Source of the DNA: Nitrosospira briensis
GTDB lineage: Bacteria > Pseudomonadota > Gammaproteobacteria > Burkholderiales > Nitrosomonadaceae
Length of the DNA stretch: 64,000 nt
Direction of reading: 5' to 3'
Assembly (NCBI RefSeq): GCF_900115125.1
Contig: NZ_FOVJ01000005.1
Coordinates: 111,704-175,703 of the forward strand
Part shown: in pieces, positions 31,749-41,268 of the stretch
Layout of the letters: the number at the start of each line of letters is the position of its first letter
Position numbering within the stretch: the stretch's first letter is position 1
Made by a program: the position numbers and the translations under genes
The notes under the pieces: model-generated
Told to the model about the DNA's origin: nothing
What the model saw: only the letters and a program-made list of their open reading frames with translations
Databases searched by the model: none

Positions 31749-32495
31749 ATGGCACAAGTATTCAATGCGCTTTCGCGTGCCTTTCGCGATTTGTTCCAGT
31801 TTCAGGTCTTGTGGATCGTGGTTTGGCCCATTCTGGCAGCCAGCCTGTTGTGGTTGATTCTGGGTGTTGCGTTCTGGGGCACTTTTTCGGGATGGATCGC
31901 AAGCGGTCTGACGGCAATCGGCATTCAAACCTGGCTGGAAGGCGTGGAACCAAGGTGGGTCGCGTACGGAATTCAGGCGGTTGCACATCTGATTCTGTTC
32001 GTGCCCCTGGTTTTCGTGACCGCGCTGGTGATTACGGCCCTGTTTGCAATGACTGCCCTGATTCGCCTGGTGGCAAGTCGCGACTATCCGCAACTGGAAC
32101 GCGAGAACGGGGGCGGTTTCACAGGCAGCCTGCTAAATGCCATGATCGCGCTTGGAATCTTTGTTGCGATTTGGTTGATCACTCTTCCCTTGTGGTTGGC
32201 CGGCGTAGGCGTGATCATTCCATTTATTGCCTCCGCCTATCTGAACCAGCGCCTGTTCCGTTACGACGCACTCGCGGAACACGCCAGCCGGGACGAAATG
32301 CAGGCAATATTTTCTGCGGAGCGGCCGGCTCTTTGGGGGCTGGGGCTTTTGACCGGTCTGGTACAATTCATTCCATTTCTAAATCTGTTCGCACCCGTGC
32401 TGGCCGCGCTGGCCTTCATTCATTTCTGTCTGGCACGTCTGACGAACCTGCGTCATTCAGCCGCCCATGTTAACCCGCATTTATCAAGGAGGTAA
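31749..32495 (+). CDS. EI24 / CysZ-like membrane protein
   Basis: This 248-residue protein has four to six hydrophobic segments and the EI24 family pattern, with a start FNALSRAFRDLFQFQVLWI, the central PLWLAGVGVIIPFIASAYLN, and FRYDALAEHASRDEM. The family includes the sulfate permease CysZ and etoposide-induced 2.4 proteins; sulfate transport is only a possibility here. AAGGAG lies upstream of the ATG. Its stop overlaps the region of the next ribosome-binding site, so the TPR gene downstream is coupled. Confidence 0.82.
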   Translation: MAQVFNALSRAFRDLFQFQVLWIVVWPILAASLLWLILGVAFWGTFSGWIASGLTAIGIQTWLEGVEPRWVAYGIQAVAHLILFVPLVFVTALVITALFAMTALIRLVASRDYPQLERENGGGFTGSLLNAMIALGIFVAIWLITLPLWLAGVGVIIPFIASAYLNQRLFRYDALAEHASRDEMQAIFSAERPALWGLGLLTGLVQFIPFLNLFAPVLAALAFIHFCLARLTNLRHSAAHVNPHLSRR

Positions 32496-32500
32496 TGTCC

Positions 32501-34294
32501 ATGCAAACCCGCATTCTTCATTCCATGACAATCGGATTGGCGCTGGCAGCGGGCATTTCCACGTTGGCGGATGCGGAAGAGCCAGCCTCGGCTATCGGGG
32601 GTGGCGCTCATAAGCATCACACACAGCCAAGCCGGTCCGGCTCTGATAATCAGCAGATAGCTCCGAAGCTGCTGAACCTTGGTTCACATACCTTCCCGGT
32701 CAGCACGAGGAACAGCCTGGCCCAACAGTACATCAACCAGGGAGTGAATCTCTCCTACGCATTCAATCATGCCGAGGCAGGCCGCGCGTTCAACGAGGCG
32801 GCGCGGCTCGACCCTTCGCTGGCGATGGCTTATTGGGGACAAGCGCTCGTGCTGGGTCCCAATATCAACGCGGCAATGAAACCTGAAGACGAGCTACCGG
32901 CGCTGGAGCTTGTGCGAAAGGCAGCATCGCTTGCCGGGAAGTCGTCACCGCGCGAGCAGGCGCTCATCCATGCGCTGGAGAAGCGCTATAGCGGCAACGC
33001 CGAGAATCGGAAAGCTAACGATAAAGCTTATGCTGATGCGATGCGAGATGCGCACCAGCGCTTCCCGGACGATCCGGATGTTGCGATGCTTTATGTCGAA
33101 GCCATGATGGACACCAAACCTTGGGGTTACTGGATGAACGATGGCTATCCACTCGAGGGAACAGCTGAAATAGTTGGAGTTACCGAAGAGGTGATGCGTC
33201 GCTATCCCAGACATCCGGGCGCGGTGCACTTCTATATTCATCTGATCGAGCCGACAAACATGCCCGAGCGGGCGGAGAAGGCGGCCGATACGCTGCTTAC
33301 CCTGATGCCGGATGCAGGACATGCGGTGCACATGCCATCTCATATCTATCTGCGAATCGGCCGGTATGCTGATGCAATAAAGAGTAATCAGCTCGCGATT
33401 GCGGCCGACAAAAGGTATTTTGGGCAGCGCCAGGCGCAGGGCTCGGAATCACAGGAACAGGAGCTCTACCCCGTAATATATTTTACGCACAACATGCATT
33501 TTCTCTGGGCTGCGGCTACCGCAGACGGACAAAGCCGTACTGCGATAGAATCAGCGCGAAAAGTGGCCAGCGTTATAGACGATGTCGTGCTGAAGGAAGT
33601 GCCGCCAACAGCAATATTTCGCGTTGTACCGTACTGGGCGCTTGCGAGGTTCGGGAAGTGGAATGAGCTCCTCCAGGAGCCCGCCCCATCAACCACGAAT
33701 GCATTCGTGAAAGGGGGCTGGCATTATGCGCGAGGCCTGGCCTTTGCCGCAACGCGGCAGTTGCAGAAGGCGGAGCAGGAGTTGATGGCACTGCGGGAAG
33801 TGCTGAAGGATCCCTCTCTGGATGGGCCGCTTCTTTCGCTCAACACCGGGCGTTCTGTCCTGCGCATCGGCCCGGAAGTGCTCGCGGGCGAGATCGCCGT
33901 TGCCCGGGGACAATTCGACACCGCCGTTGCGCACCTGGACCGCGCTGTCCGTCTGGAGGATGCCCTGGCTTATACCGAACCGCCGGAATGGCAAGCTCCC
34001 TCAAGATTGGCTTTGGGTGCTATTCTACTTGAATCGGGACACCCCGCCGAAGCGGAGACCGTGTATTGGGAAGAGCTACGACGCAATCGCAATAATGGAT
34101 GGGCGCTTTTCGGCTTGATGCAGGCTTTGCGCGCGCAAAACAAGGACGGCGAGGCAGCGCTGGTCGAGACGCGTTTTAAAAAGGCCTGGGCGCGCGCGGA
34201 TGTGCAACTCAACGCATCTCCTTCGGCTGTGTTTCAGCATTGCCCGAAAGAATGGTTTCGGAAACAGCGGATAAATAACAAAGCACAGCTATAG
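32501..34294 (+). CDS. Exported TPR-repeat protein
   Basis: This roughly 597-residue protein has a signal peptide (about residues 1-27) followed by a histidine-rich patch (HKHHT) and many tetratricopeptide-like helical repeats, for example FNHAEAGRAFNEAARLDPSL and later GRYADAIKSNQLAIAADKRY. TPRs bind partner proteins; the partner is unknown. AGGAGG at 32487-32492 is correctly spaced for the ATG at 32501 and too close for the one at 32495. The gene follows the EI24 gene directly. Confidence 0.82.
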   Translation: MQTRILHSMTIGLALAAGISTLADAEEPASAIGGGAHKHHTQPSRSGSDNQQIAPKLLNLGSHTFPVSTRNSLAQQYINQGVNLSYAFNHAEAGRAFNEAARLDPSLAMAYWGQALVLGPNINAAMKPEDELPALELVRKAASLAGKSSPREQALIHALEKRYSGNAENRKANDKAYADAMRDAHQRFPDDPDVAMLYVEAMMDTKPWGYWMNDGYPLEGTAEIVGVTEEVMRRYPRHPGAVHFYIHLIEPTNMPERAEKAADTLLTLMPDAGHAVHMPSHIYLRIGRYADAIKSNQLAIAADKRYFGQRQAQGSESQEQELYPVIYFTHNMHFLWAAATADGQSRTAIESARKVASVIDDVVLKEVPPTAIFRVVPYWALARFGKWNELLQEPAPSTTNAFVKGGWHYARGLAFAATRQLQKAEQELMALREVLKDPSLDGPLLSLNTGRSVLRIGPEVLAGEIAVARGQFDTAVAHLDRAVRLEDALAYTEPPEWQAPSRLALGAILLESGHPAEAETVYWEELRRNRNNGWALFGLMQALRAQNKDGEAALVETRFKKAWARADVQLNASPSAVFQHCPKEWFRKQRINNKAQL

Positions 34295-34417
34295 CGGTTA
34301 GTCCACTTCGATGAACTGTTTTTTAAAGGTTTTCATGGAGAGGGCATAGGGATGCGCTGACTGTTTCCCCGTATTTTATCTGGATCGCACGGCAATATCT
34401 GGACGAGAGAAGCAAGC

Positions 34418-34987
34418 GTGGTGAGAAAAAAACAAGCTGTACTCGAACCCCTGGTATGCACAATCGGACATTCAACGCATCCCTTCAATGAATTCGTCGA
34501 TCTGTTAAAAACAAACGAAGTCACACATATCCTCGATGTACGCACCGTGCCGCGTTCGCGGCACAACCCTCAATTCAACAATGAAACATTGCCTGGCGCG
34601 TTGCAGGCAGAGGGTATTAAATACACGCACATTCCGGGTCTTGGCGGATTGAGGCGCACGAACAAGGACTCGATTAACGGTGGCTGGCGCAACTTGTCAT
34701 TTCGCGGATACGCGGATCACATGCAAACGGCTGAATTCAGCGAGAATGTAGAGAAGGTGATGGAGCTTGCCGCGCACGAAAGGTGTGCCCTCATGTGTGC
34801 TGAAGCGGTTCCATGGCGCTGCCACCGCTCGTTGATCGCCGATGCGCTTATCCTGCGCGGCGCCAGGGTTGAAGACATAATCAGTACGCATGGAAGGAAA
34901 ACGCGTTCGGTAACACCATGGGCACGAACCGATGGCCTGAAGATTTTCTACCCTCCACAAACAATGGGGGACGCTGAAGATAAGTAA
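34418..34987 (+). CDS. DUF488 family protein
   Basis: This 189-residue protein opens with CTIGHSTHPFNEFVDLL and contains LDVRTVPRSRHNPQFN and LMCAEAVPWRCHRSLIAD, the hallmarks of DUF488. The family is uncharacterised; the conserved cysteine motif CAEAVPWRCHR suggests a redox or metal-binding role. The start is a GTG-GTG pair at 34418. It stands alone, with 123 bases before it and no clear operon partner. Confidence 0.88.
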   Translation: MVRKKQAVLEPLVCTIGHSTHPFNEFVDLLKTNEVTHILDVRTVPRSRHNPQFNNETLPGALQAEGIKYTHIPGLGGLRRTNKDSINGGWRNLSFRGYADHMQTAEFSENVEKVMELAAHERCALMCAEAVPWRCHRSLIADALILRGARVEDIISTHGRKTRSVTPWARTDGLKIFYPPQTMGDAEDK

Positions 34988-35066
34988 TTTAATGGATATG
35001 GCAAGTCGTTGAGTTCATAATGCACATCAATAGTGCGTTGATACCAATGGCAAAGGAGTCATGGTG

Positions 35067-35492
35067 ATGAAAACCTTGTGTACCGGGTGCGCAGCACTCG
35101 TCGCTTTTGCCATGCTGGCTCCACAGTCTGTCATGGCGTATGAAGAAAACCTGTTAAGGCCACCGCATCTGCAACCTCAACCGGGAAAGAGCCCGGCAAA
35201 CCAGGGAGGACAGGAAAATATTCCTCCCAAGCCCTGGGAGTCCAGACCATGGGACTCGGCTTCTGAAGAAGTGAGACCGAAGGAGTTGAGGCCGGGCGAG
35301 CAGAAAGCGATGGATGATAGGCGCCGCGCAGGTAGAAAAGCCCGCAAGGAGCGGCTCGAGAAAGAGAGGGGGAAAGAAAAAGAAACGACGGAGGAGGTCA
35401 GCAGCGTTCCGGACCGCACCAGGCAACATCATAGCAAATGGCGGAGGCACCAGATGGAAAGTGAGCGGTATTATCCAGCGGGCATGAGATGA
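35067..35492 (+). CDS. Exported protein with long charged tail, unknown function
   Basis: I do not recognise this protein of about 141 residues. It has a signal peptide (MKTLCTGCAALVAFAMLAPQS), a proline- and tryptophan-containing segment with the near repeat PWESRPWDS, and a strongly charged Arg/Lys/Glu-rich stretch that should be helical. The ATG at 35067 is the better start because AGGAG lies eight bases upstream, against two for the ATG at 35061. Confidence 0.6.
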   Translation: MKTLCTGCAALVAFAMLAPQSVMAYEENLLRPPHLQPQPGKSPANQGGQENIPPKPWESRPWDSASEEVRPKELRPGEQKAMDDRRRAGRKARKERLEKERGKEKETTEEVSSVPDRTRQHHSKWRRHQMESERYYPAGMR

Positions 35493-35601
35493 CGGAGAGA
35501 TAAGGAAGTAAGAATATTCCACGAAACCCGATTTTGATGGCGTTTAATATCACCTGAAGAGAACCGTGGGCTCCGTGCATTAGAAAAAAGGTGATTATTT
35601 A

Positions 35602-35628
35602 ATGAGCGCATTCAGTATACTTTTATAG
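35602..35628 (+). CDS. Possible 8-codon leader peptide before rmuC
   Basis: A short frame, MSAFSILL followed by TAG, begins 10 bases after an AGGTG-like site and ends exactly one base before the rmuC ATG. rmuC itself has no visible ribosome-binding site, so ribosomes finishing this frame could reinitiate on it. This is a reading of spacing only. Confidence 0.3.
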   Translation: MSAFSILL

Positions 35629-36756
35629 ATGATGTCTCCAAATTTTCTGATTATCAGTGCTGCCGCCGTTCTGCTTGTTACCATGGCTTTTCTGGTAATC
35701 AGGCTGGGCATTCTTTCGTCAATGGTACGCGACCTGCTGGGGCAGCAAGCGAAGTTGATGGAAGATAAGCATCGCGACATGCTCAAGGATTTGCACGAGG
35801 GCCTCGCAAATCAGGGCGAACGGATATCGGAGGCGCTTGGCAAAAGTTCCGAGCAGTTGCGCGGAACGGTAGAAGTCCGCCTGGATCAGATCAGCGGACA
35901 CGTTACCGAGCGCCTTGATGAAGGATTCAGGAAAACGAACGAGACGTTCACCAGCGTCATGACGCGGCTTGCCACCATAGACGAGGCGCAGAAAAAAATA
36001 GACAGCCTTACCACCAACATGGTGAGCTTGCAGGAACTTCTGGGCGACAAGCGTTCCCGCGGCGCATTCGGCGAGGTGCAACTGGAGGCGCTGGTACGTA
36101 ATATTCTACCTCCGGCGGCATACGCGATGCAGCATACGCTTTCCAATGGAAACCGTGTGGACTGCGTATTGCAACTGCCGCCGCCGACAGGGATGGTGGC
36201 AGTCGATTCAAAATTCCCGCTGGAAAATTTTCATCGCATGTTCGACCGCAACGGGGATGACGCCAGCCGGGCATTGGCGCAAAAGCAATTCAAGGCCGAC
36301 GTGAAGAAGCATGTGGATGACATAGCCGGCAAATATATACTTCCGCCGGAAACCTGCGACGGCGCCGTAATGTTCGTGCCGGCGGAAGCTGTTTTTGCCG
36401 AAATTCACGCCTACCATTCCGATGTGGTCGACTATGCCATGCAGAAACAGGTCTGGATAGTTTCGCCCACCACCCTGATGGCGGTGTTGAACACGGCACG
36501 GGCAGTACTCAAGGATATTGAAACCCGCGAGCAGGTTCACATCATCAAGAACGAACTCTCCAGGCTCGGCAAGGACTTCGCGCGTTTCGACGAGCGGATG
36601 AAAAGACTTGCCGATCATATTCGTCAGGCTAATCAGGATGTGGAAGAGGTGCATGTTTCCAGCCGCAAGATCAGCCAGCGCTTCGCCCGGATCGATGCGG
36701 TGGAACTGGACGCACAGCAAGTGGTAGCACCTGTGCTGGAATCCGGCGATGACTGA
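35629..36756 (+). CDS. rmuC: DNA recombination protein RmuC
   Basis: RmuC limits recombination at inverted repeats in Escherichia coli and has a nuclease-like fold. The 375-residue product has an N-terminal membrane segment (residues about 6-26), a coiled coil to about 130 and the RmuC core: GAFGEVQLEALVRNILPP, VDSKFPLENF and MFVPAEAVFAEIH. It ends three bases before the start of the mtfA-like gene, so the two are in one operon, probably with glk. Confidence 0.93.
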   Translation: MMSPNFLIISAAAVLLVTMAFLVIRLGILSSMVRDLLGQQAKLMEDKHRDMLKDLHEGLANQGERISEALGKSSEQLRGTVEVRLDQISGHVTERLDEGFRKTNETFTSVMTRLATIDEAQKKIDSLTTNMVSLQELLGDKRSRGAFGEVQLEALVRNILPPAAYAMQHTLSNGNRVDCVLQLPPPTGMVAVDSKFPLENFHRMFDRNGDDASRALAQKQFKADVKKHVDDIAGKYILPPETCDGAVMFVPAEAVFAEIHAYHSDVVDYAMQKQVWIVSPTTLMAVLNTARAVLKDIETREQVHIIKNELSRLGKDFARFDERMKRLADHIRQANQDVEEVHVSSRKISQRFARIDAVELDAQQVVAPVLESGDD

Positions 36757-36759
36757 TCA

Positions 36760-37533
36760 ATGCTTTCCAATCTTAAAGCCTGGCATCGCCGCCGCATTCT
36801 TAAAAATGAGCCGGTTTCCGATGATGCCTGGCAAAGCGCGCTATCCCGGTTGAAATGCCTGCGCGGCCTGAGCCTGGCCGAGCTTGAACACTTGCGCGAA
36901 AAGGTCATACTGTTTCTTCATGCAAAGCAGATTAGCGGCGCGCATGGGTTGATTGTCACCGAAGAGATGCATGTTCTGATCGCGGTGCAGGCTTGCATAC
37001 TGATTCTGAACCTCGATCTGGATTATTATGACGGCTGGGTCGAAATTATTATTTATCCCGGTGAATTCATACGCGATTACGAGTATGTGGACGAAGATGG
37101 CGTGGTGCACCTTACCCGGGAGCCGATATCAGGGGAGTCCTGGTTAGGCGGGCCCGTAATACTTTCCTGGGAAGATACGGTTGTTGCTGACGCTGGGGTC
37201 GGATATAACGTCGTAATACACGAATTTGCCCACAAGCTCGATATGTTGAATGGCGACGCCAACGGGTTTCCACCCTTGCACCCCGACATGAGCAGACAGG
37301 CATGGAGCGAGGTATTCAGTAAAGCCTATGCGGATTTTTGCAGAAGCATCGATGAGAATGAGGCGACTGAGGTGGACTCTTATGCGGCAGAGAATCCCGC
37401 TGAGTTCTTCGCAGTAATGAGCGAGGCTTTCTTCGAAACGCCTTTGTCGGTAAAACTTTATTTTCCTTCAGTATATGAACAGTTGGCCCTGTTTTATCGG
37501 CAGGACCCGGCGCAACGGCGGAGCATATCTTGA
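36760..37533 (+). CDS. mtfA: M90 family zinc peptidase (MtfA-like)
   Basis: MtfA of Escherichia coli is a zinc aminopeptidase that binds the repressor Mlc and so affects glucose uptake. The 257-residue product has HEFAH at residues about 154-158 and the downstream glutamate region AAENPAEFFAVMSEAFFE that completes the metal site, with VIYPGEF-like and LSWEDTV strands upstream. Its stop overlaps the TTG start of glk by four bases. Linkage to a glucokinase gene fits the known link of MtfA to glucose metabolism, although no Mlc is seen here. Confidence 0.9.
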   Translation: MLSNLKAWHRRRILKNEPVSDDAWQSALSRLKCLRGLSLAELEHLREKVILFLHAKQISGAHGLIVTEEMHVLIAVQACILILNLDLDYYDGWVEIIIYPGEFIRDYEYVDEDGVVHLTREPISGESWLGGPVILSWEDTVVADAGVGYNVVIHEFAHKLDMLNGDANGFPPLHPDMSRQAWSEVFSKAYADFCRSIDENEATEVDSYAAENPAEFFAVMSEAFFETPLSVKLYFPSVYEQLALFYRQDPAQRRSIS

Positions 37534-38540
37534 TCGAATATCTCATTGGCGGCGATATCGGCGGAACGAAGACTTTGCTGCAGGCAGTGCAACTGAAAGA
37601 AGGCAATGCACGGGTGTGCTGTGAGCGGCGCTATGCCAGTCGCGCGTACCCAAGCTTTTCCGACGTACTGAGGGAATTTCTGAATGACGCAGCGTCGCTC
37701 GGTATTGAATCCATTCCCGCAAGCGCCTGTCTTGCAGTGGCGGGCCCAATTGCAAAACAGGAGGTGGCGCTTACCAATTTGCCCTGGGTGATGAATGCAG
37801 CGGCCATTGCCAGGGAATTCTCCATTCCAAAGGTCAAGCTCATCAATGATTTTGCAGCCGTGGCATTGAGCGTCGAAATTCTGTCCGCGAGCGATCTGGA
37901 GACGTTGCAGGCAGGCAAGCCCTACGCCGCCGGGATGCGGGTTGCGCTTGGCGCGGGCACAGGCATGGGTGGGGCCTGGCTGGTATGGCAGAATGGCCGA
38001 TATATAGCCTTGCCCAGTGAAGCTGGCCATATTGACTTCGCTCCTGCCGATGAGTTGCAGGCCCGGTTACTGCAATATCTACGGAAGATATTTGGTCATG
38101 TGTCGGTAGAGCGCGTGTTGTCCGGGCCGGGATTGACCAATATTTTCAATTTTCTGCAAGCCGACCTGAGCGGCACGGCAGATCTGCTGACGCAGGTGCA
38201 TCTTGAAGCTGATGGAGCCGCACAGGTGGCGGACCTGGCGTTCAATCATAAGCATCCCATTGCAGCGAAAGCAATGGATTTATTTGCCGAGGTTTATGGA
38301 GCCTATGCGGGAAATCTGGCGCTGGCTGGGCTGTGTCGTAATGGTGTGTATGTAGCCGGCGGAATTGCGCCTAAAATCATCGCAAAATTGAGAGAAGGCG
38401 GTTTCATGAAGGCATTTCGCGACAAGGGGCGCTTTTCCTCGTTAATGGGAGAGATACCCGTGCATGTGATGATGAATCCCAAGGCCGGACTGCTGGGTGC
38501 TGCTCAGGAAGCACAGCGGATGCTGGTCGAAAATGACTAG
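37530..38540 (+). CDS. glk: Glucokinase
   Basis: Glucokinase phosphorylates glucose with ATP. The TTG start overlaps the mtfA stop (TTGA). The 336-residue product shows the phosphate motif GGDIGGTKT at the N-terminus, AVAGPI, LPWVM, LINDFAAVALS with the catalytic Asp, and GAGTGMGGAW. C-terminal VAGGIAPKI is the adenosine motif. In an ammonia-oxidising autotroph it could act on glucose released from stored glycogen or sucrose; that is inference. Confidence 0.93.
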   Translation: MIEYLIGGDIGGTKTLLQAVQLKEGNARVCCERRYASRAYPSFSDVLREFLNDAASLGIESIPASACLAVAGPIAKQEVALTNLPWVMNAAAIAREFSIPKVKLINDFAAVALSVEILSASDLETLQAGKPYAAGMRVALGAGTGMGGAWLVWQNGRYIALPSEAGHIDFAPADELQARLLQYLRKIFGHVSVERVLSGPGLTNIFNFLQADLSGTADLLTQVHLEADGAAQVADLAFNHKHPIAAKAMDLFAEVYGAYAGNLALAGLCRNGVYVAGGIAPKIIAKLREGGFMKAFRDKGRFSSLMGEIPVHVMMNPKAGLLGAAQEAQRMLVEND

Positions 38541-38637
38541 GGATGCAAAGTATTGATATTTTTTACCTGCCAGTGGGCGAGGCGGCACATACTCAAATCG
38601 TCGCAAGACAACGACATTTGGTTCACGATTCCTGCAT

Positions 38638-39264
38638 ATGAGTAAGGCATTTACCAGGGAAACAGAACCTGATAACGATCATGGCGAAGAAACTGTCGGT
38701 TCCCCTTCTCCCTTGCCTGCGGGTAGCAAGAACTATATTACTCCTGGGGGCCATAAGAGGTTAATGGACGAGTTTCTTTGGCTGATGAACCGGGAAAGAC
38801 CCCATGTCACAGCTACCGTTTCGTGGGCCGCCAGCAACGGCGACCGTTCGGAGAACGCTGATTATATCTACGGCAAGAAGCGCCTGCGGGAAATCGACCG
38901 GCGCATACGTTTTCTTACCAAACGGCTGGATACGGCGGAAGTAGTGGATCCTGCTGCGCCGAGGGAAGATGAAACACGGATTTTTTTCGGCGCTACCGTT
39001 ACCTTCGCCAATCAAGAGAGCGAGGAGAAAACAGTCTCCATTGTGGGCGTTGATGAAATCGATACTTCGAGAGGCTATATAAGCTGGATTTCGCCTTTGG
39101 CGCGAGCATTGATAAAAGCGCGGGAAGGCGATGTGGTGACACTACATGCGCCAGGTGGAACTGAAGAGCTGGAGATTTTGGAAGTCAAATATCAGGTGAT
39201 TCCAATGGCGCCGTTCAGGAATGGAGTGGGCGATGACAACCCCAAGGACAACCTGAATAGCTGA
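38638..39264 (+). CDS. greB: Transcription elongation factor GreB
   Basis: Gre factors stimulate transcript cleavage by backtracked RNA polymerase. The product is 208 residues, longer than usual because of an acidic N-terminal extension of about 30 residues. The coiled-coil tip region NGDRSENADYIYGKKRLREI identifies GreB rather than GreA, and the FKBP-like C-terminal domain follows (GATVTFAN to LEILEVKYQV). It is followed by a 640-base stretch without a clear gene. Confidence 0.92.
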   Translation: MSKAFTRETEPDNDHGEETVGSPSPLPAGSKNYITPGGHKRLMDEFLWLMNRERPHVTATVSWAASNGDRSENADYIYGKKRLREIDRRIRFLTKRLDTAEVVDPAAPREDETRIFFGATVTFANQESEEKTVSIVGVDEIDTSRGYISWISPLARALIKAREGDVVTLHAPGGTEELEILEVKYQVIPMAPFRNGVGDDNPKDNLNS

Positions 39265-39906
39265 TGAAATCACTGCGACATGTCCCGGTGTATCGAGAGC
39301 ATATTGATCGGCGGTTAAAATCCAGGCTCAGTCATCCGACACCTCAGTAATGCGTTCTGCATGTACTGGCAGATAATCCATACGAGCATCTGAATTCTGT
39401 CTTGCCATACCCATCATTGCGCTCGCGGAGTTGGGCCACGGCGGGGTTTGATGACTCGGCGGGCTCGTCCCCAACAGCCGGGTACGTGTTTGCGCTGGTA
39501 ATCCCCCCAGCCAGAACCTCGTCTAATATTGTGCTCTTGTCTGTGCATACGGGCCGCGTGCAATAACGGCCGCGTATTGTTTCTAGACAAATGGGTTTCT
39601 TATATTTAACCATGTGGATAACCGCTAGCTGAGCTCGGCTACCAACAAAATGAGGCGACAGATCTTCTTGAGGCACTCCTTCAGTTACTTTTTATTGAGC
39701 CGGTTCGATTCGCTGCCGCATGTGGCAAAGTCCATTTTTTTGTACTATAAATAGCACTTGTTTTGCCTTCGTTTGTCGTTCGATCTGACCTTCATCCCAG
39801 AGTCGAAGTGTTGATGTTGTTCGTCGCTGAAGATCTCGTGCCTGAATCAGCGCTATTTCTATCCAGGGTGCGAAATCACATTTCATGAGCTAAGTAATGC
39901 GGTTAT
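39265..39906. other. Intergenic stretch with two doubtful small ORFs
   Basis: This 642-base gap between greB and the sigma-54 activator gene holds two short minus-strand open frames: 39692-39886 (64 codons, from MKCDFAPWIEIAL) and 39344-39676 (110 codons, GTG start next to AAGGA). I recognise neither. The second has no hydrophobic or repeat structure and an irregular composition. They could be remnants of an older gene or chance frames; the activator gene promoter must also lie here. Confidence 0.35.
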
Positions 39907-41268
39907 ATGCAAACTTGCTGCCAATTTTTCTGCTCTTCCAATTCAATTTCTGAAAGGGCGCTTATAAACGCTCTGGCCGCAGCGGGAATAAGCGCACTCT
40001 CGTCCGATAGGGGTGAGCAGAAACCGATAATTCTTTTTTTTGATAAATTTGATGACGGGCTGTGCGAGCGCGTTCAGGAGCTTAGCGATAGCGGTACGGA
40101 GCGCGTCTTCGCGATTGCCTCTTCGGAAGTGGCGTTGACCAATGCCGACACGTGGACACTGCTACACGCCGGGGCTTCCGAGGTATTCGTCTGGAATCAT
40201 TCCGCTGATCCGGCGGCTGAGATAGCTTGTCGGATCGAGCGCTGGGCCGCTGTGGATGAATTGCTTGAATCCCCGGTTGTTCAAACAACCTTGGTGGGGC
40301 AAAGTCCTGTCTGGAAAAAAATGTTACGGCGAATTGTCGAGCTTGCCCATTTTACTAACACCACCATCCTGATTCTGGGCGAAAGCGGCACCGGGAAGGA
40401 GCTCGTAGCACGTTTGATACATACCCTTGATTCTCGCATAAAGAAAAGCGAATTCGTTGTTCTGGACTGTGCGACTATTGTTCCGGAGCTCTCTGGCAGC
40501 GAGTTCTTCGGGCACGAACGGGGTGCGTTCACCAGTGCTGTTCATTCTCGCGACGGTGCTTTTTCACTCGCGGATAAGGGAACGTTGTTTCTTGATGAAA
40601 TAGGGGAGTTACCCCTGCCATTGCAGGCTCAACTACTGCGCGCAATACAGGAGCGTACATACAAGCGAGTCGGTGGCAATACATGGTATTCCGCCGATTT
40701 TCGTCTGGTATGCGCAACGAACAGGGATTTATTCGAAGGCGTAAAGCTTGGTGAATTCCGGCACGATCTCTATTACCGGATTGCGACGTGGATCGTCAGG
40801 CTACCCCCGCTAAGAGATCGTCGTAGCGATATTCTTCCTTTGGCGCGTCATTTCCTGAGGCAATTGCGACCCGAAGCGGAACCGCTGGATTTCGACCACT
40901 CTGTCAGGGAGTATCTAATAACACGTGAATACCCCGGAAACGTGAGAGAGCTATGGCAGGTAATAGCAAGAATCGTGGACCGGCATGTTGGTCCCGGCTC
41001 CATTACAGTGGGGGACATTCCCGAAGACGACCGACCGGTTAACGGAGAATCCGGCACCTGGCTTGATGAATCCTTCGAACAAGCTATCCGCCAGGCACTC
41101 TCCTCCGGGGCAAAACTTAAGGAAATCGGGCGCGCCACAGAGGAAACCGCGGTGCGAATTGCGGTCGATGACGAGCAAGGAAATTTGCAGCGTGCAGCGG
41201 CCAGACTAGGCGTCACCGACCGTGCATTGCAAATGCGCCGGGCTAGTGCGCGTCGCTCATCTCTCTAA
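39907..41268 (+). CDS. Sigma-54-dependent transcriptional activator with GAFTSA loop
   Basis: This 453-residue bacterial enhancer-binding protein has an N-terminal region of about 130 residues with no typical phosphoacceptor site, then an AAA+ domain: Walker A GESGTGKE at 158-165, the sigma-54 contact loop GAFTSA at 206-211, Walker B LFLDEIGE near 230 and RIATWIVRLPPLRDR. The C-terminal Fis-type helix-turn-helix is NLQRAAARLGVTDRALQMRR. The loop is normally GAFTGA; serine replaces the last glycine. It converges with the eight-gene minus-strand cluster, overlapping the amidohydrolase end by 12 bases, and is the obvious candidate activator for the sigma-54 promoter at 50124-50140. Confidence 0.9.
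   Translation: MQTCCQFFCSSNSISERALINALAAAGISALSSDRGEQKPIILFFDKFDDGLCERVQELSDSGTERVFAIASSEVALTNADTWTLLHAGASEVFVWNHSADPAAEIACRIERWAAVDELLESPVVQTTLVGQSPVWKKMLRRIVELAHFTNTTILILGESGTGKELVARLIHTLDSRIKKSEFVVLDCATIVPELSGSEFFGHERGAFTSAVHSRDGAFSLADKGTLFLDEIGELPLPLQAQLLRAIQERTYKRVGGNTWYSADFRLVCATNRDLFEGVKLGEFRHDLYYRIATWIVRLPPLRDRRSDILPLARHFLRQLRPEAEPLDFDHSVREYLITREYPGNVRELWQVIARIVDRHVGPGSITVGDIPEDDRPVNGESGTWLDESFEQAIRQALSSGAKLKEIGRATEETAVRIAVDDEQGNLQRAAARLGVTDRALQMRRASARRSSL

Noticed and set aside
31745..32473. 242-codon plus-strand frame overlapping the EI24 gene
   Set aside because: Arg/Gly-rich product typical of an off-frame translation; the EI24 frame has membrane segments and a proper ribosome-binding site.
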